A DNA stretch of 20,425 bases from Desulfobacterales bacterium (GTDB taxonomy: Bacteria; Desulfobacterota; Desulfobacteria; Desulfobacterales; Desulfobacteraceae): the NCBI GenBank assembly GCA_022361535.1, contig JAKSAU010001069.1:1-20425 (forward strand). The letters are read 5' to 3'. The notes under the pieces were generated by a model that saw only the letters and a program-made list of their open reading frames with translations, did no database searches and had not been told where the DNA came from. This document shows, one piece after another, positions 1 through 8,512 of this stretch. Every line of letters begins with the position of its first letter. Positions within the stretch are counted from its first letter, which is position 1. The position numbers and the translations under genes are program-made.

Positions 1-1730
1 ATAAAAACAAGACAGCCATCCATTTTGTTCCCGAATTAGAAGAAGAAAGAGTCGATCATATAACCTATCAAGAACTGTATGTTCGGGTGAATGAATTTGC
101 TTCCCTGCTGAAAAATGATGCCAAACTAAAACGCGGTGACAGGGTAACCATACACATGCCTATGTCTGCGGAACTGCCTATTACGATGCTTGCTTGCGCA
201 AGATTAGGTGTTATCCATTCCGTCGTGTTCGGCGGATTCTCAGCATCAGCTTGTGCGGACAGAATTGTTGACTCCAATTCCAGGGTGCTGATCACCATGG
301 ATGCTTATTACAGGGCAGGTAACCTTCTGAATCATAAAGTCAATGCTGATGAAGCTGTAAAACTTTCAGCAGAGCAAGGCCAGGTAGTTGATACTGTTCT
401 GGTTTGGCAGCGTTATCCTGGCAAGTATTCCTCGGATACGCCAATGGTTGACGGAAGGGATATCACTGTCAACGAAGCCCTGAAAAACCACTACGGGGAA
501 ATTGTTGAACCGGAACAGATGCTTTCAGAAGAACCTTTGTTCCTCATGTATACATCAGGAACAACCGGTAAACCCAAAGGGTGCCAACATGGTACAGGCG
601 GCTACCTGTCTTATGTTACAGCCATGTCAAAATACATTCAGGACATTCATCCTGAGGATGTTTACTGGTGTATGGCAGATATTGGATGGATTACAGGCCA
701 CTCCTTTATCGTATACGGACCACTTTCTCTATGCGCCTCCACAGTTATCTATGAAGGCGTACCCACCTATCCGGATGCGGGACGTTCCTGGAGAATTGCC
801 CAGGAACTCGATGTAAATATATTCCACACTGCACCCACAGCCATCAGGGCCTTAAGGAAGCTTGGTCCGGAAGAACCTGCCAAATACAACTATAATTTCA
901 AACATATGACCACAGTTGGCGAGCCCATCGAGCCAGAAGTCTGGAAATGGTACGAAAGCGCTGTTGGTAAAGGCCAGGCAGCCATCGTTGATACCTGGTG
1001 GCAGACAGAAACCGGTGGATTCCTGTGTTCAACAGTACCTGGTTTAGCTCCCATGAAACCAGGCTCTGCAGGACCTGGTGTTCCCGGTATTCATCCCTTT
1101 ATCCTGGATGACGATGGAAACGAAATCACAGAGACTGGTATTGCTGGCAACATTTGCATACGCAATCCATGGCCAGGGCAGTTCCAGACTGTATGGGGAG
1201 ACCGCCAGCGTTTTGTTGACACTTACTTTGCCGACATATGCCGGAATCCGGACTCAAAAGATTGGAGAGATTGGCCATATCTTGCAGGTGACGCAGCCAT
1301 GATGGCAGAGGATGGATACTTCAGAATCCTTGGCCGGATTGATGATGTTATCAATGTATCAGGCCACCGTCTTGGCACCAAAGAAATAGAATCTGCCTCC
1401 TTGGTTGTTGAAGAGGTTGCAGAAGCTGCAGTTGTACCAGTTGCCCATGACATCAAGGGTAAAGAACCCGATCTGTATATTGCTTTGAAAACTGGTGTCG
1501 AACCGACTGAGGAACTTGCTCAAAAAGTGTCTGATGCCGTATGTGAGCAAATTGGTAAAATCGCTAAACCAAGAAAAGTATGGCTTGTGCCTGATATGCC
1601 TAAAACCCGGTCCGGTAAAATTATGCGCCGTGTACTGGGCGCTATTTCAAACCGTGGAGATGTAGGCAACGTTATGACACTGGCCAATCCTGAAGTAGTA
1701 GAAGAAATCAGAAACATGGTCCAAAAATAG
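1..1730 (+). CDS. acs: Acetyl-CoA synthetase (AMP-forming), 5' end outside window
   Basis: This enzyme activates acetate to acetyl-CoA through acetyl-AMP in the cytoplasm. The frame is open from base 3, so the GTG at 87 is internal. About 575 residues are visible against a usual length near 650, so roughly 75 N-terminal residues are missing at the window edge. Visible motifs are the ATP-binding loop YTSGTTGKPKG (549-581), GWITGH (684-701), VGEP (915-926), DTWWQTETGG (990-1019), the hinge GRIDDVINVSGHRLG, and the C-terminal PKTRSGKIMRR with the catalytic lysine that is acetylated in many Acs proteins. Four pocket positions known from Acs structures read Ile, Thr, Val and Trp here, the acetate-type set. 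The tail also matches Acs (MTLANPEVVEEI). A 44-base gap leads to prpE on the same strand, so co-transcription is likely. Acetate preference is inferred from these residues. Confidence 0.9.
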   Translation, partial: KNKTAIHFVPELEEERVDHITYQELYVRVNEFASLLKNDAKLKRGDRVTIHMPMSAELPITMLACARLGVIHSVVFGGFSASACADRIVDSNSRVLITMDAYYRAGNLLNHKVNADEAVKLSAEQGQVVDTVLVWQRYPGKYSSDTPMVDGRDITVNEALKNHYGEIVEPEQMLSEEPLFLMYTSGTTGKPKGCQHGTGGYLSYVTAMSKYIQDIHPEDVYWCMADIGWITGHSFIVYGPLSLCASTVIYEGVPTYPDAGRSWRIAQELDVNIFHTAPTAIRALRKLGPEEPAKYNYNFKHMTTVGEPIEPEVWKWYESAVGKGQAAIVDTWWQTETGGFLCSTVPGLAPMKPGSAGPGVPGIHPFILDDDGNEITETGIAGNICIRNPWPGQFQTVWGDRQRFVDTYFADICRNPDSKDWRDWPYLAGDAAMMAEDGYFRILGRIDDVINVSGHRLGTKEIESASLVVEEVAEAAVVPVAHDIKGKEPDLYIALKTGVEPTEELAQKVSDAVCEQIGKIAKPRKVWLVPDMPKTRSGKIMRRVLGAISNRGDVGNVMTLANPEVVEEIRNMVQK

Positions 1731-1774
1731 TAAAAAGGACCTTATTTATAAACCGTTGCGCTAGGAGGAAATTC

Positions 1775-3676
1775 ATGTCCAATTCGTATGCCGAGATCTA
1801 CGACAAATCTATCAATGATCCTGAAGGATTCTGGGGGCCTGTTGCTGAAGACTGTTTCTGGTACAAAAAATGGGACAAGGTTTTGGATGATTCCAACGTA
1901 CCGTTTTACCGCTGGTTCAAAGGCGGTCAAACCAATACCTGCTACAATGCCGTTGATCTCCATGTGGAGAACGGCCGAGGTGACCAGACTGCCATAATTT
2001 ATGACAGTCCGGTCACCGATACCATAAAAAAATTCACCTATAACGATCTTAAAGAACAAGTGTCCCTGTTTGCAGGGGCACTTGCAGACAAAGGTGTGAC
2101 CAAAGGAGACCGGGTTATCATATACATGCCAATGATCCCGGAGGCTGTATTTGCAATGCTGGCCTGTGCCCGCCTTGGTGCTGTTCACTCAGTCGTTTTT
2201 GGTGGATTTGCAGCAAATGAACTTGCAACAAGAATTAATGACGCTAAACCCAAAGTTATTGTTTCAGCGTCCTGCGGTATCGAAGTGACACGCGTCATTG
2301 AATACAAACCGCTTTTGGATGAAGCCATTGAGTTGTCTGATTCCAAACCTGACGCATGTATTATTCTGCAACGTCCCCAGGCCAAAGCCAGTATGCAGGA
2401 CGGCAGGGATTTTGACTGGCAGGATGTCATGCATATGGCAAGCCCAAAAGATTGTGTGCCGGTAGAGGCAACAGATCCCTTGTATATACTTTACACCTCA
2501 GGCACCACAGGCCAACCAAAAGGCGTTGTTCGTGACAACGGCGGCCATATGGTTGCCTTAAAATGGACGATGAGTGCCATTTATGGTGTAGATCAAGGTG
2601 ATGTATACTGGGCTGCATCTGATATTGGCTGGGTTGTGGGCCATTCTTATATCGTATACGGTCCCTTGCTCAAAGGATGCACTACAATAGTCTTTGAAGG
2701 GAAACCTGTGGGTACACCTGATGCATCCGTTTTCTGGCGGATCATTGCTGAGCACAAGGTAAAAACATTGTTTACTGCACCCACTGCTTTCAGGGCAATA
2801 AAGAGAGAAGATCCTGCAGCTCAAATGATGAAGGATTTTGACCTCTCTGATTTTAATTACCTGTTCCTGGCTGGAGAAAGAACAGACCCGGATACTTTAT
2901 CCTGGGCTGAAAACAGCCTTAAGGTTCCGGTCATTGACCATTGGTGGCAGACTGAAACCGGTTGGGCTATTGCAGCCAACTGTATGGGTATTGAACAGTT
3001 TCCTGTTAAACCGGGTTCACCTACAAAAGCTGCTCCTGGCTGGAACATGGATGTTCTTGATAACGAAGGAAAACCTGTCCAACCTGGGGACATAGGCGCT
3101 ATCGTTGTTAAACTGCCGCTTCCGCCAGGCACTTTGCCCACCTTATGGCAGAACGATGCCCGTTACAAAGAGGCATATCTGTCAGCATTTCCAGGTTATT
3201 ACGAAACCTCAGATGCGGGGTTCATTGATGAAGACGGATATGTCTATGTCATGGCCCGGACTGACGATATTATTAACGTGGCCGGCCATAGACTTTCAAC
3301 CGGTGCAATGGAAGAAGCCATTTCCGGACATCCTGATGTAGCTGAATGCGCAGTTATGGGTGTTGATGACCAACTCAAGGGACAGATTCCACTGGGTATG
3401 ATGGTTCTTAATGCCGGCTGTGACAGAGATGAAGACGAGGTTGTCAAAGAAGTGGTTGCCCTTGTCAGAGAAAAAATCGGCCCTGTGGCAGCTTTCAAAA
3501 CAGCCACAGTGGTTAAACGCTTACCGAAAACAAGATCAGGCAAAATATTGAGAGGGACCATGAGGTCCATTGCAGATAAAAAGGATTATAAAGTACCTGC
3601 AACAATTGACGACTATACCATCCTGGATGAAATCGAAGAGTCTTTAGGAAAGATCGGGTATGGAAAACAAGCATGA
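1775..3676 (+). CDS. prpE: Propionyl-CoA synthetase (PrpE/ACSS3 type)
   Basis: This 633-residue AMP-forming CoA ligase probably activates propionate. It is full length for the family. The start has a strong TAGGAGG (1762-1768) six bases before ATG. The N-terminus (IYDKSINDPEGFW, then FYRWFKGGQTN) matches PrpE rather than Acs. Motifs in order are YMPMIPEA, LYTSGTTGQPKG, DIGWVVGHSYIVYGPLL (from residue 283), LAGE (365-368), DHWWQTETGW (W390, W391), RTDDIINVAGHRLS and PKTRSGKILRG. Pocket positions that read V/T/V/W in acetate enzymes read V287, V288, A366 and W391 here. The Val-to-Ala change at the third site is known to open the Acs pocket for propionate, which supports the assignment. Activity on acrylate or other short acids is not excluded. 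The gene lies between acs and the symporter gene, probably in one operon. Confidence 0.87.
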   Translation: MSNSYAEIYDKSINDPEGFWGPVAEDCFWYKKWDKVLDDSNVPFYRWFKGGQTNTCYNAVDLHVENGRGDQTAIIYDSPVTDTIKKFTYNDLKEQVSLFAGALADKGVTKGDRVIIYMPMIPEAVFAMLACARLGAVHSVVFGGFAANELATRINDAKPKVIVSASCGIEVTRVIEYKPLLDEAIELSDSKPDACIILQRPQAKASMQDGRDFDWQDVMHMASPKDCVPVEATDPLYILYTSGTTGQPKGVVRDNGGHMVALKWTMSAIYGVDQGDVYWAASDIGWVVGHSYIVYGPLLKGCTTIVFEGKPVGTPDASVFWRIIAEHKVKTLFTAPTAFRAIKREDPAAQMMKDFDLSDFNYLFLAGERTDPDTLSWAENSLKVPVIDHWWQTETGWAIAANCMGIEQFPVKPGSPTKAAPGWNMDVLDNEGKPVQPGDIGAIVVKLPLPPGTLPTLWQNDARYKEAYLSAFPGYYETSDAGFIDEDGYVYVMARTDDIINVAGHRLSTGAMEEAISGHPDVAECAVMGVDDQLKGQIPLGMMVLNAGCDRDEDEVVKEVVALVREKIGPVAAFKTATVVKRLPKTRSGKILRGTMRSIADKKDYKVPATIDDYTILDEIEESLGKIGYGKQA

Positions 3677-3702
3677 GATGTTCATACAAAAAATAACAAA
3701 GG

Positions 3703-3745
3703 AAAGGAGGTGGTGTAGTATGCCCTGATTATCCGAAGATAATCA
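3703..3745 (+). promoter_or_regulatory. Two-codon ORF with strong ribosome site and perfect hairpin upstream of the symporter
   Basis: In the 120-base gap before the symporter a near-consensus Shine-Dalgarno (AAAGGAGGT, 3703-3711) lies nine bases before ATG CCC TGA (3720-3728), a Met-Pro-stop frame. Its stop codon forms the left edge of a perfect 8-bp inverted repeat (TGATTATC 3726-3733, CGAA loop, GATAATCA 3738-3745). The real symporter ribosome site follows at 3782-3787. No T-run follows the hairpin, so it is not a normal terminator. It could be a leader that controls translation or stability of the symporter part of the mRNA, or the relic of a decayed small gene. Function is inferred only. 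Confidence 0.4.
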
Positions 3746-3796
3746 CTACGTAATCCGATCAACTCAATAAAAAGGTGAAACAGGAGGAAACATAGT

Positions 3797-5578
3797 ATGG
3801 ATCCAAAAATGTGGGTATACATCCTTTTAGGATTATACATTATTTACTGCTTTTGGTGGGGCCTAAGAGGCTTTTTCACTGAGAAAAAAGCGTCGGGCTA
3901 TGCCATTGCCGGTCGCTCCATTCCTTTTATTGCGTTCTTGATGGCGGCGACTGCCGCCTCATTTTCCGGCTGGACGTTTGTGGGACATCCAGGACTGATC
4001 TGGAAAGCAGGGCTTGTATACGCCTTTGCCTCTTTTTACGTTCTAACCATCCCCATTACTGGTGCGTTTTTTGCCAAAAGGAATTGGTTGTTGGGTAAAC
4101 GTTATGGGTTTATTACCCCTGGCGACATGTTTGCCTACTATTACAACAATGAGGCTATTCGCTGGCTCACTGTTATAGCAGCCTTTCTTTATTCCATCTT
4201 TTATTCAGGCCTTCAGCTCATTGCAGCTGCAAAATTATTCTATTGGGTGGCTGGGGTACCCCAGACAGCCGGCCTGATTTTCATGGCTTTCATTGTTTGG
4301 TTCTATGTAGTAACAGGCGGTTTGAAAGCCAGCACCTGGGTAGGCGTGCTTCAGTTCTGTCTTTTGGTCGGTGGTATAATCCTTCTTGGATTCTATACCA
4401 TCACAAGCCCATTATTCGGCGGCTGGTCAGGCTTTGTACAGTCTATGGGCAGTCTTGAAACAAAATACATGCAGGTACCTGGTCTCATTCATTTCGGCCT
4501 TGGCACAGGCGGCTGGACAGCGGTGATGATTTTGACTTACATGTTTGCTTTGATGGGCATTCAGTCATCACCGGCATTTACCCTGTGGAACTTTGGTCTT
4601 GCCTCTCCTAAACCCCTTGCCTGGCAGCAGGTGTTTATGTCAACATTTGTTGTTGGTCTGGCCCTTTTCTTCTTCACCGCCTTCCAGGGTATCGGTGCAA
4701 GAATCTTGATGATGGCTGGAGAACTGGCACCAAAGGTTGACGGTGACGTCGTACCCATGCTCATGACCAAATTTTTACCAGGACCGGTTCTAGGCCTTGT
4801 GTTCTTGGGTGCAATTGCAGCGATCCATTCAACTGCTGCTCCCTATATCGGTACCGGTGGTACCATCATCCAGCGTGATGTATGGTGGCGGTATGTCAGA
4901 AAACAGGGCGGTTCTCATTCAGAACAGATTTGGACCAACCGTATTTTTGCTACTATCCTTGCAGTTGCTGCTGTTGTGGTTTCTTTGACCTCATCAGACG
5001 CCATCGTTATGATCGGTGGTTTTGCAACAGCATTTGGTACGATTATGTACCTATGCCTGCTTGGTGTTCACTGGGGATTTAGATATCCGAGCATAGGTGT
5101 TGTTCTCGGTCTGCTGGCAGCCATCGCGGCCTGCTTTGTGACCTACTACATCTGGAAATATCCGCTGTCCATCCATACAGCTGGATGGGGTATCTTTACC
5201 GGTTTGGCTGTTGCTTATCTGTGCCGTGGCTTGGGCATGAAAGACAGCGAAGAAACCATCGCACGGCAGAAAGAAGTCCGTGAATGGCTTGATTCTGTTG
5301 ACGGCCCGTCTGAGAATGGTAAAAAATGGCGTGCACGGATGAAAATTATAGTACCATTATGGTACCTTTTGGCCCTTGGCCCCGGCGTTCTAATCGGTAA
5401 CACGGCCTTCTCGTTCGCAGGCTTTCCACCAATTTGGTCTTGGCAGATTGTATGGTGGATCCTCGGCATCGTCATGATGTGGGGTCTGTGTTTTAAAGCT
5501 GAGATGTCCACCACATCAGATGAACAGATCCGCAGGGCTGACGAGGAAACTCTCGAAGTTACCAAAGAAGCTGACTAA
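3797..5578 (+). CDS. Sodium/solute symporter (SSS, SLC5-like), probable short-chain carboxylate importer
   Basis: This 593-residue inner-membrane protein belongs to the sodium:solute symporter superfamily. The start has AGGAGG (3782-3787) nine bases before ATG. Thirteen or more hydrophobic segments can be picked out. Family hallmarks are the SGYAIAGRSIPF stretch after helix 1, ATAASFSGWTFVGHPG in the next helix, and AAIHSTAAPYIGTGG, which corresponds to the serine/threonine-rich helix that helps form the sodium site in this family. The C-terminus adds two more hydrophobic segments and ends in a charged tail (RRADEETLEVTKEAD). The neighbours are acs and prpE upstream and a 28-residue membrane peptide downstream. 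Import of acetate, propionate or a similar monocarboxylate is therefore the best guess, but the substrate cannot be read from sequence. Proline, pantothenate and other SSS substrates remain possible. Confidence 0.85.
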   Translation: MDPKMWVYILLGLYIIYCFWWGLRGFFTEKKASGYAIAGRSIPFIAFLMAATAASFSGWTFVGHPGLIWKAGLVYAFASFYVLTIPITGAFFAKRNWLLGKRYGFITPGDMFAYYYNNEAIRWLTVIAAFLYSIFYSGLQLIAAAKLFYWVAGVPQTAGLIFMAFIVWFYVVTGGLKASTWVGVLQFCLLVGGIILLGFYTITSPLFGGWSGFVQSMGSLETKYMQVPGLIHFGLGTGGWTAVMILTYMFALMGIQSSPAFTLWNFGLASPKPLAWQQVFMSTFVVGLALFFFTAFQGIGARILMMAGELAPKVDGDVVPMLMTKFLPGPVLGLVFLGAIAAIHSTAAPYIGTGGTIIQRDVWWRYVRKQGGSHSEQIWTNRIFATILAVAAVVVSLTSSDAIVMIGGFATAFGTIMYLCLLGVHWGFRYPSIGVVLGLLAAIAACFVTYYIWKYPLSIHTAGWGIFTGLAVAYLCRGLGMKDSEETIARQKEVREWLDSVDGPSENGKKWRARMKIIVPLWYLLALGPGVLIGNTAFSFAGFPPIWSWQIVWWILGIVMMWGLCFKAEMSTTSDEQIRRADEETLEVTKEAD

Positions 5579-5605
5579 ACACCAAAACTACAAGGAGAAG
5601 ATATT

Positions 5606-5692
5606 ATGGCACTCGAAGATAAATATCTTATTGCAACCCTTATCTTCTGCGTCCTGTTCGTGGCCTCTTTTGGCTGGGGATGGTGGGGATAA
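5606..5692 (+). CDS. 28-residue single-span membrane miniprotein after the symporter
   Basis: A short gene lies 27 bases after the symporter stop. A good ribosome site (AAGGAG, 5592-5597) sits eight bases before ATG. The 28 residues begin MALEDKYLIATL, continue as one hydrophobic helix (about residues 8-22) and end in the aromatic/glycine tail FGWGWWG. The short charged N-terminus, single helix and Trp-rich end are typical of small membrane proteins that bind a larger transporter. Small accessory peptides are known beside SSS symporters, usually somewhat longer. The gene is followed directly by a strong terminator, so it closes the acs-prpE-symporter transcript. A role in symporter assembly or stability is inferred from position. 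The frame has a clear ribosome site and a protein-like composition, so I regard it as real. Confidence 0.72.
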   Translation: MALEDKYLIATLIFCVLFVASFGWGWWG

Positions 5693-5717
5693 TCAATTTA
5701 AACCGCATTAATTAAAC

Positions 5718-5754
5718 AAAGAAGAATTCCGGGCTTGCCCGGGATTCTTCTTTT
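5718..5754 (+). terminator. Rho-independent terminator, bidirectional in form
   Basis: A 17-bp stem pairs 5718-5734 with 5737-5753 around a TT loop, so the tip probably opens to four bases. The core is GGGC-TT-GCCC and there is one G-U pair in the stem. The stem ends AAAGAAG on the left and CTTCTTT on the right, and TTTT (5751-5754) follows. It should end the transcript that carries the symporter and the miniprotein. It stops only ten bases before the next start codon at 5764. Confidence 0.88.
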
Positions 5755-5763
5755 GCTTTCTCC

Positions 5764-7818
5764 ATGATCCAAACCAATAGATTCTGGAAATTTGTCATCC
5801 TGAGCCTGGCTTGTATCACTATTGGAATTACAATACTTTCTGTTGTCATTTGGTTGAACCTGACCATAGCTGAAAGAAATGTACTGATACAAATCAGTCA
5901 AAAAAACATCTATACCCTTCTTGGGCTTGGATTTATTGTGGCTGGTGCCTTCTGGGCCGTTTTTGATATTACCTACAACAGGTACATTCGACCTTTAAAA
6001 AGAATGTCTGCAGAAGCAGAAATGATTTATAGCTCAAACCCCTCCCACCGCATCGAAGTAAACGGCAGCGGAGATGTAAAGCGCATGGCTGAAGTCATCA
6101 ATGATTTTGCCGATATGTTTGAAAACCTGAACAAAACCATTACCGAACAAATTCTTGCTGCCAGAAAAGAAACCGAAAAAGAACGAAACCTTTTGGCAGC
6201 TATAATGGGTGAGTTGCCCCAAGGTGTTATAGTCTGTAATAAAAATGGACGTATTATCCTGTTTAACTCTCTTGCAAAAGATTTATTCTCCTCGAGTTCA
6301 GGCACTGAATTATCAGAACAGTTTATAGGATTGGGCCGATCTATTTTCCATTTAATAGATAAATCCTTGGTAGCCCATGCAATGGATGAAATTATTGAGC
6401 AAATAAATACGCCTGAATCGACACTCGGATCTTATTTCATTACCCCCATTGCCACAGGAACCCTTATTTCGGCAGAAGCCCTTCCTTTATTGGATCCGGA
6501 TAAAAAATTTACCGGGTTTATACTTGCTGTACAAGACGTATCAAATGGCATTAAAAAATATCAAACAATAGATAAATACCTTGAGCAGTGCAAAGCTATT
6601 ATTGGATCATCAGTAAATTCAAATAAATTTGACGCCATTTTGCCCGAGTTCGAACAAATGGCTGCAGATATCCTTGATGCAAGCTTTTCAAGCCTTCCTC
6701 TAACATCTCTTTCTCTTGAAACCTTTTTACCTGCAATACAGAAAAAAACAGCTTTCACTCAAAATATAAGGGTCAATATATTTAATCCTAATTCAAGTAT
6801 CAGTATTCTTGGTGATACGTATTCAATGACCCAAGGGTTTTTATCTGTTTTCGAGCATCTATCAAAATTCACTCAACTGGATGAATTCGACCTGACTGTA
6901 TCAGTAACTTTTCAAAAAAGTTTGGAATTTGAAATAACCTGGCAAGGAACAGGTTTCAATTGCAACAAAATCGAAACGATGCTTAAAAACCGGTTACACG
7001 GATTACCTAGTTTAGGTTACATTCTCAAATTTAATAATGCCGGGCTGACACCAATCACTCGTGATGATAGCATATGTACAGGGGTCAATATTTCAGCCCG
7101 TATCGGTTTTATATCAAGAAACAGAATCAAAAAAGCGCCCCCTATCCTTTCAGACTCCAGACCTGAATTTTATGATTTTAATTTGTTTGGTCTGTCAGGA
7201 TCCACTGCCAACCTCTTAGATACACCTCTAAAAGATTTGACTTACACTGTTTTTGATACTGAAACCACAGGACTTAATCCTGATGGCGGTGATGAAATCA
7301 TATCCATAGGAGCTGTAAGAGTTGTTAACCAACGAGTGGTTTACCAAGAGTTTTTTGAGGAACTTGTCAACCCGGGGCGGGATATCCCAATTGAGTCCTA
7401 TAAAATACACGGTATAAATTATGAAATGGTAAAAGAAAGAGAAGATATCAAGGCCATTTTACCAAGATTTAAAACATTTGCAGGGAAAACTGTACTGTTA
7501 GGCCATAACATTGCTTTTGATATGAAAATGCTCAAAGTAAAAGAAAATTATACAGGTATCCAATTTAACAATCCTGTGTTGGATACATTGTTGTTATCAG
7601 CAATTTTACACCCGGTTCATGAACAGCATGATATGGAAAATATTGCACGGCGCCTCGGCGTCAATATCTTAGGACGACATACAGCTTTGGGCGATGCAAT
7701 TACCACAGCTGAAATATATTTAAAGCTTCTGCCAATATTAAACAGCAATGGCATACTTACCTTAAAAGATGCGATAAGCGCATCTAAGAAAACGTATTAT
7801 GCAAGATTAAAATATTGA
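5764..7818 (+). CDS. Membrane sensor-like protein (HAMP/PAS, kinase remnant) fused to a DEDDh 3'-5' exonuclease
   Basis: The 684-residue protein has two membrane helices (about 10-34 and 49-71), a HAMP-like linker (72-125), a short coiled coil, and a PAS-like domain (about 143-265, starting LPQGVIVCNKNGRIILFN). Residues about 270-465 look like a worn kinase or ATPase region with no recognisable H-box, N-box or G-box. The C-terminal exonuclease is complete: D498 and E500 in FDTETTGL, D586 in HNIAFD, and H639 and D644 in RHTALGD form the DEDDh set of DnaQ/epsilon-like enzymes. It would sit in the inner membrane with the nuclease in the cytoplasm. The start has no visible ribosome site and lies ten bases after a terminator, yet later Met codons would remove the membrane helices. 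Exonuclease genes occur next to acetate symporter genes elsewhere. The substrate, DNA, RNA or a nucleotide signal, is unknown. Confidence 0.82.
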   Translation: MIQTNRFWKFVILSLACITIGITILSVVIWLNLTIAERNVLIQISQKNIYTLLGLGFIVAGAFWAVFDITYNRYIRPLKRMSAEAEMIYSSNPSHRIEVNGSGDVKRMAEVINDFADMFENLNKTITEQILAARKETEKERNLLAAIMGELPQGVIVCNKNGRIILFNSLAKDLFSSSSGTELSEQFIGLGRSIFHLIDKSLVAHAMDEIIEQINTPESTLGSYFITPIATGTLISAEALPLLDPDKKFTGFILAVQDVSNGIKKYQTIDKYLEQCKAIIGSSVNSNKFDAILPEFEQMAADILDASFSSLPLTSLSLETFLPAIQKKTAFTQNIRVNIFNPNSSISILGDTYSMTQGFLSVFEHLSKFTQLDEFDLTVSVTFQKSLEFEITWQGTGFNCNKIETMLKNRLHGLPSLGYILKFNNAGLTPITRDDSICTGVNISARIGFISRNRIKKAPPILSDSRPEFYDFNLFGLSGSTANLLDTPLKDLTYTVFDTETTGLNPDGGDEIISIGAVRVVNQRVVYQEFFEELVNPGRDIPIESYKIHGINYEMVKEREDIKAILPRFKTFAGKTVLLGHNIAFDMKMLKVKENYTGIQFNNPVLDTLLLSAILHPVHEQHDMENIARRLGVNILGRHTALGDAITTAEIYLKLLPILNSNGILTLKDAISASKKTYYARLKY

Positions 7819-7903
7819 TCAGTTCGCCGGGTCAATGATAGAGGTAAACTATCTCAAGGATTTGTATTGTTGGAAATAACGTCAAGCTTCAGGAGGAAAC
7901 ACC

Positions 7904-8512
7904 ATGAAAAAACCCTGGCTCAATTTTGTTGGTATCTGTTCCCTGGTATTCGCTATTGTTATTTTCTGTGTGATTTTTGGCGGCTATTCAAGCCTGCTTA
8001 GATCTCAAAACCGTATCAATGCCGCAAAAAACTATCTCGCAGATCAAAGCCTCATTCAACTCGATCAAATAGATTCCCTTTTAGCTTTAGTGCCTTCGGG
8101 GGAAGATATGGCAAAGACACTGAATCAGACAGCTGATAAAACAAACATGATTATTTCCAAAATAAAAGAGGCTGAAAAACCAATCCATCCGGATCTGCTC
8201 ATGGATTATGAAATCTTGCAGCAAACCCTTAATAATCAAATCAATGAGCTTGTGGATAAGCTAAAATCCACTAACCAAGCCTCTACGCCAGCTTTTAAAG
8301 AGATGCAAACAAAAATGGCTGACGCCCAAGTTGCAGTATTTGTGACCGGTAAAAGATATAACAAAGAGGCACAATATTTTAATACACGTACCAGGGTATT
8401 TCCGGGCTTTATCATTGCCCGTCTTTTCGGTTTAGACAAAATTCAGTTTAAAGAGCTCGATATTTCACGTTTATCTGCATACAAAGAAAAAGAGGCCGGC
8501 AGTGCATCCTGA
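7904..8512 (+). CDS. LemA-like membrane-anchored protein, divergent
   Basis: This is a 202-residue protein with an AGGAGG site (7891-7896) seven bases before ATG. One N-terminal hydrophobic helix (about 8-28) anchors it to the inner membrane, with the rest a mostly helical body that includes a long amphipathic stretch (35-125). The C-terminal part, GKRYNKEAQYFNTRTRVFP (149-167) then GFIIARLFGL, is the best match to the LemA family, whose members end with an RRYNxxVxxYNxxxxxFPxxxxAxxFGF pattern. The N-terminal half is poorly conserved and lacks the usual LIPNLV motif; LLALVPSG (59-66) is the nearest equivalent. LemA proteins have no agreed biochemical function. The gene overlaps the start of the DUF294 gene by 11 bases, so the two are probably made together. 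Confidence 0.68.
   Translation: MKKPWLNFVGICSLVFAIVIFCVIFGGYSSLLRSQNRINAAKNYLADQSLIQLDQIDSLLALVPSGEDMAKTLNQTADKTNMIISKIKEAEKPIHPDLLMDYEILQQTLNNQINELVDKLKSTNQASTPAFKEMQTKMADAQVAVFVTGKRYNKEAQYFNTRTRVFPGFIIARLFGLDKIQFKELDISRLSAYKEKEAGSAS

Noticed and set aside
7840..7856. Short inverted repeat GATAG-AGGTAAA-CTATC before the LemA-like gene
   Set aside because: The stem is only five pairs with no T-run, so chance is the simpler explanation.
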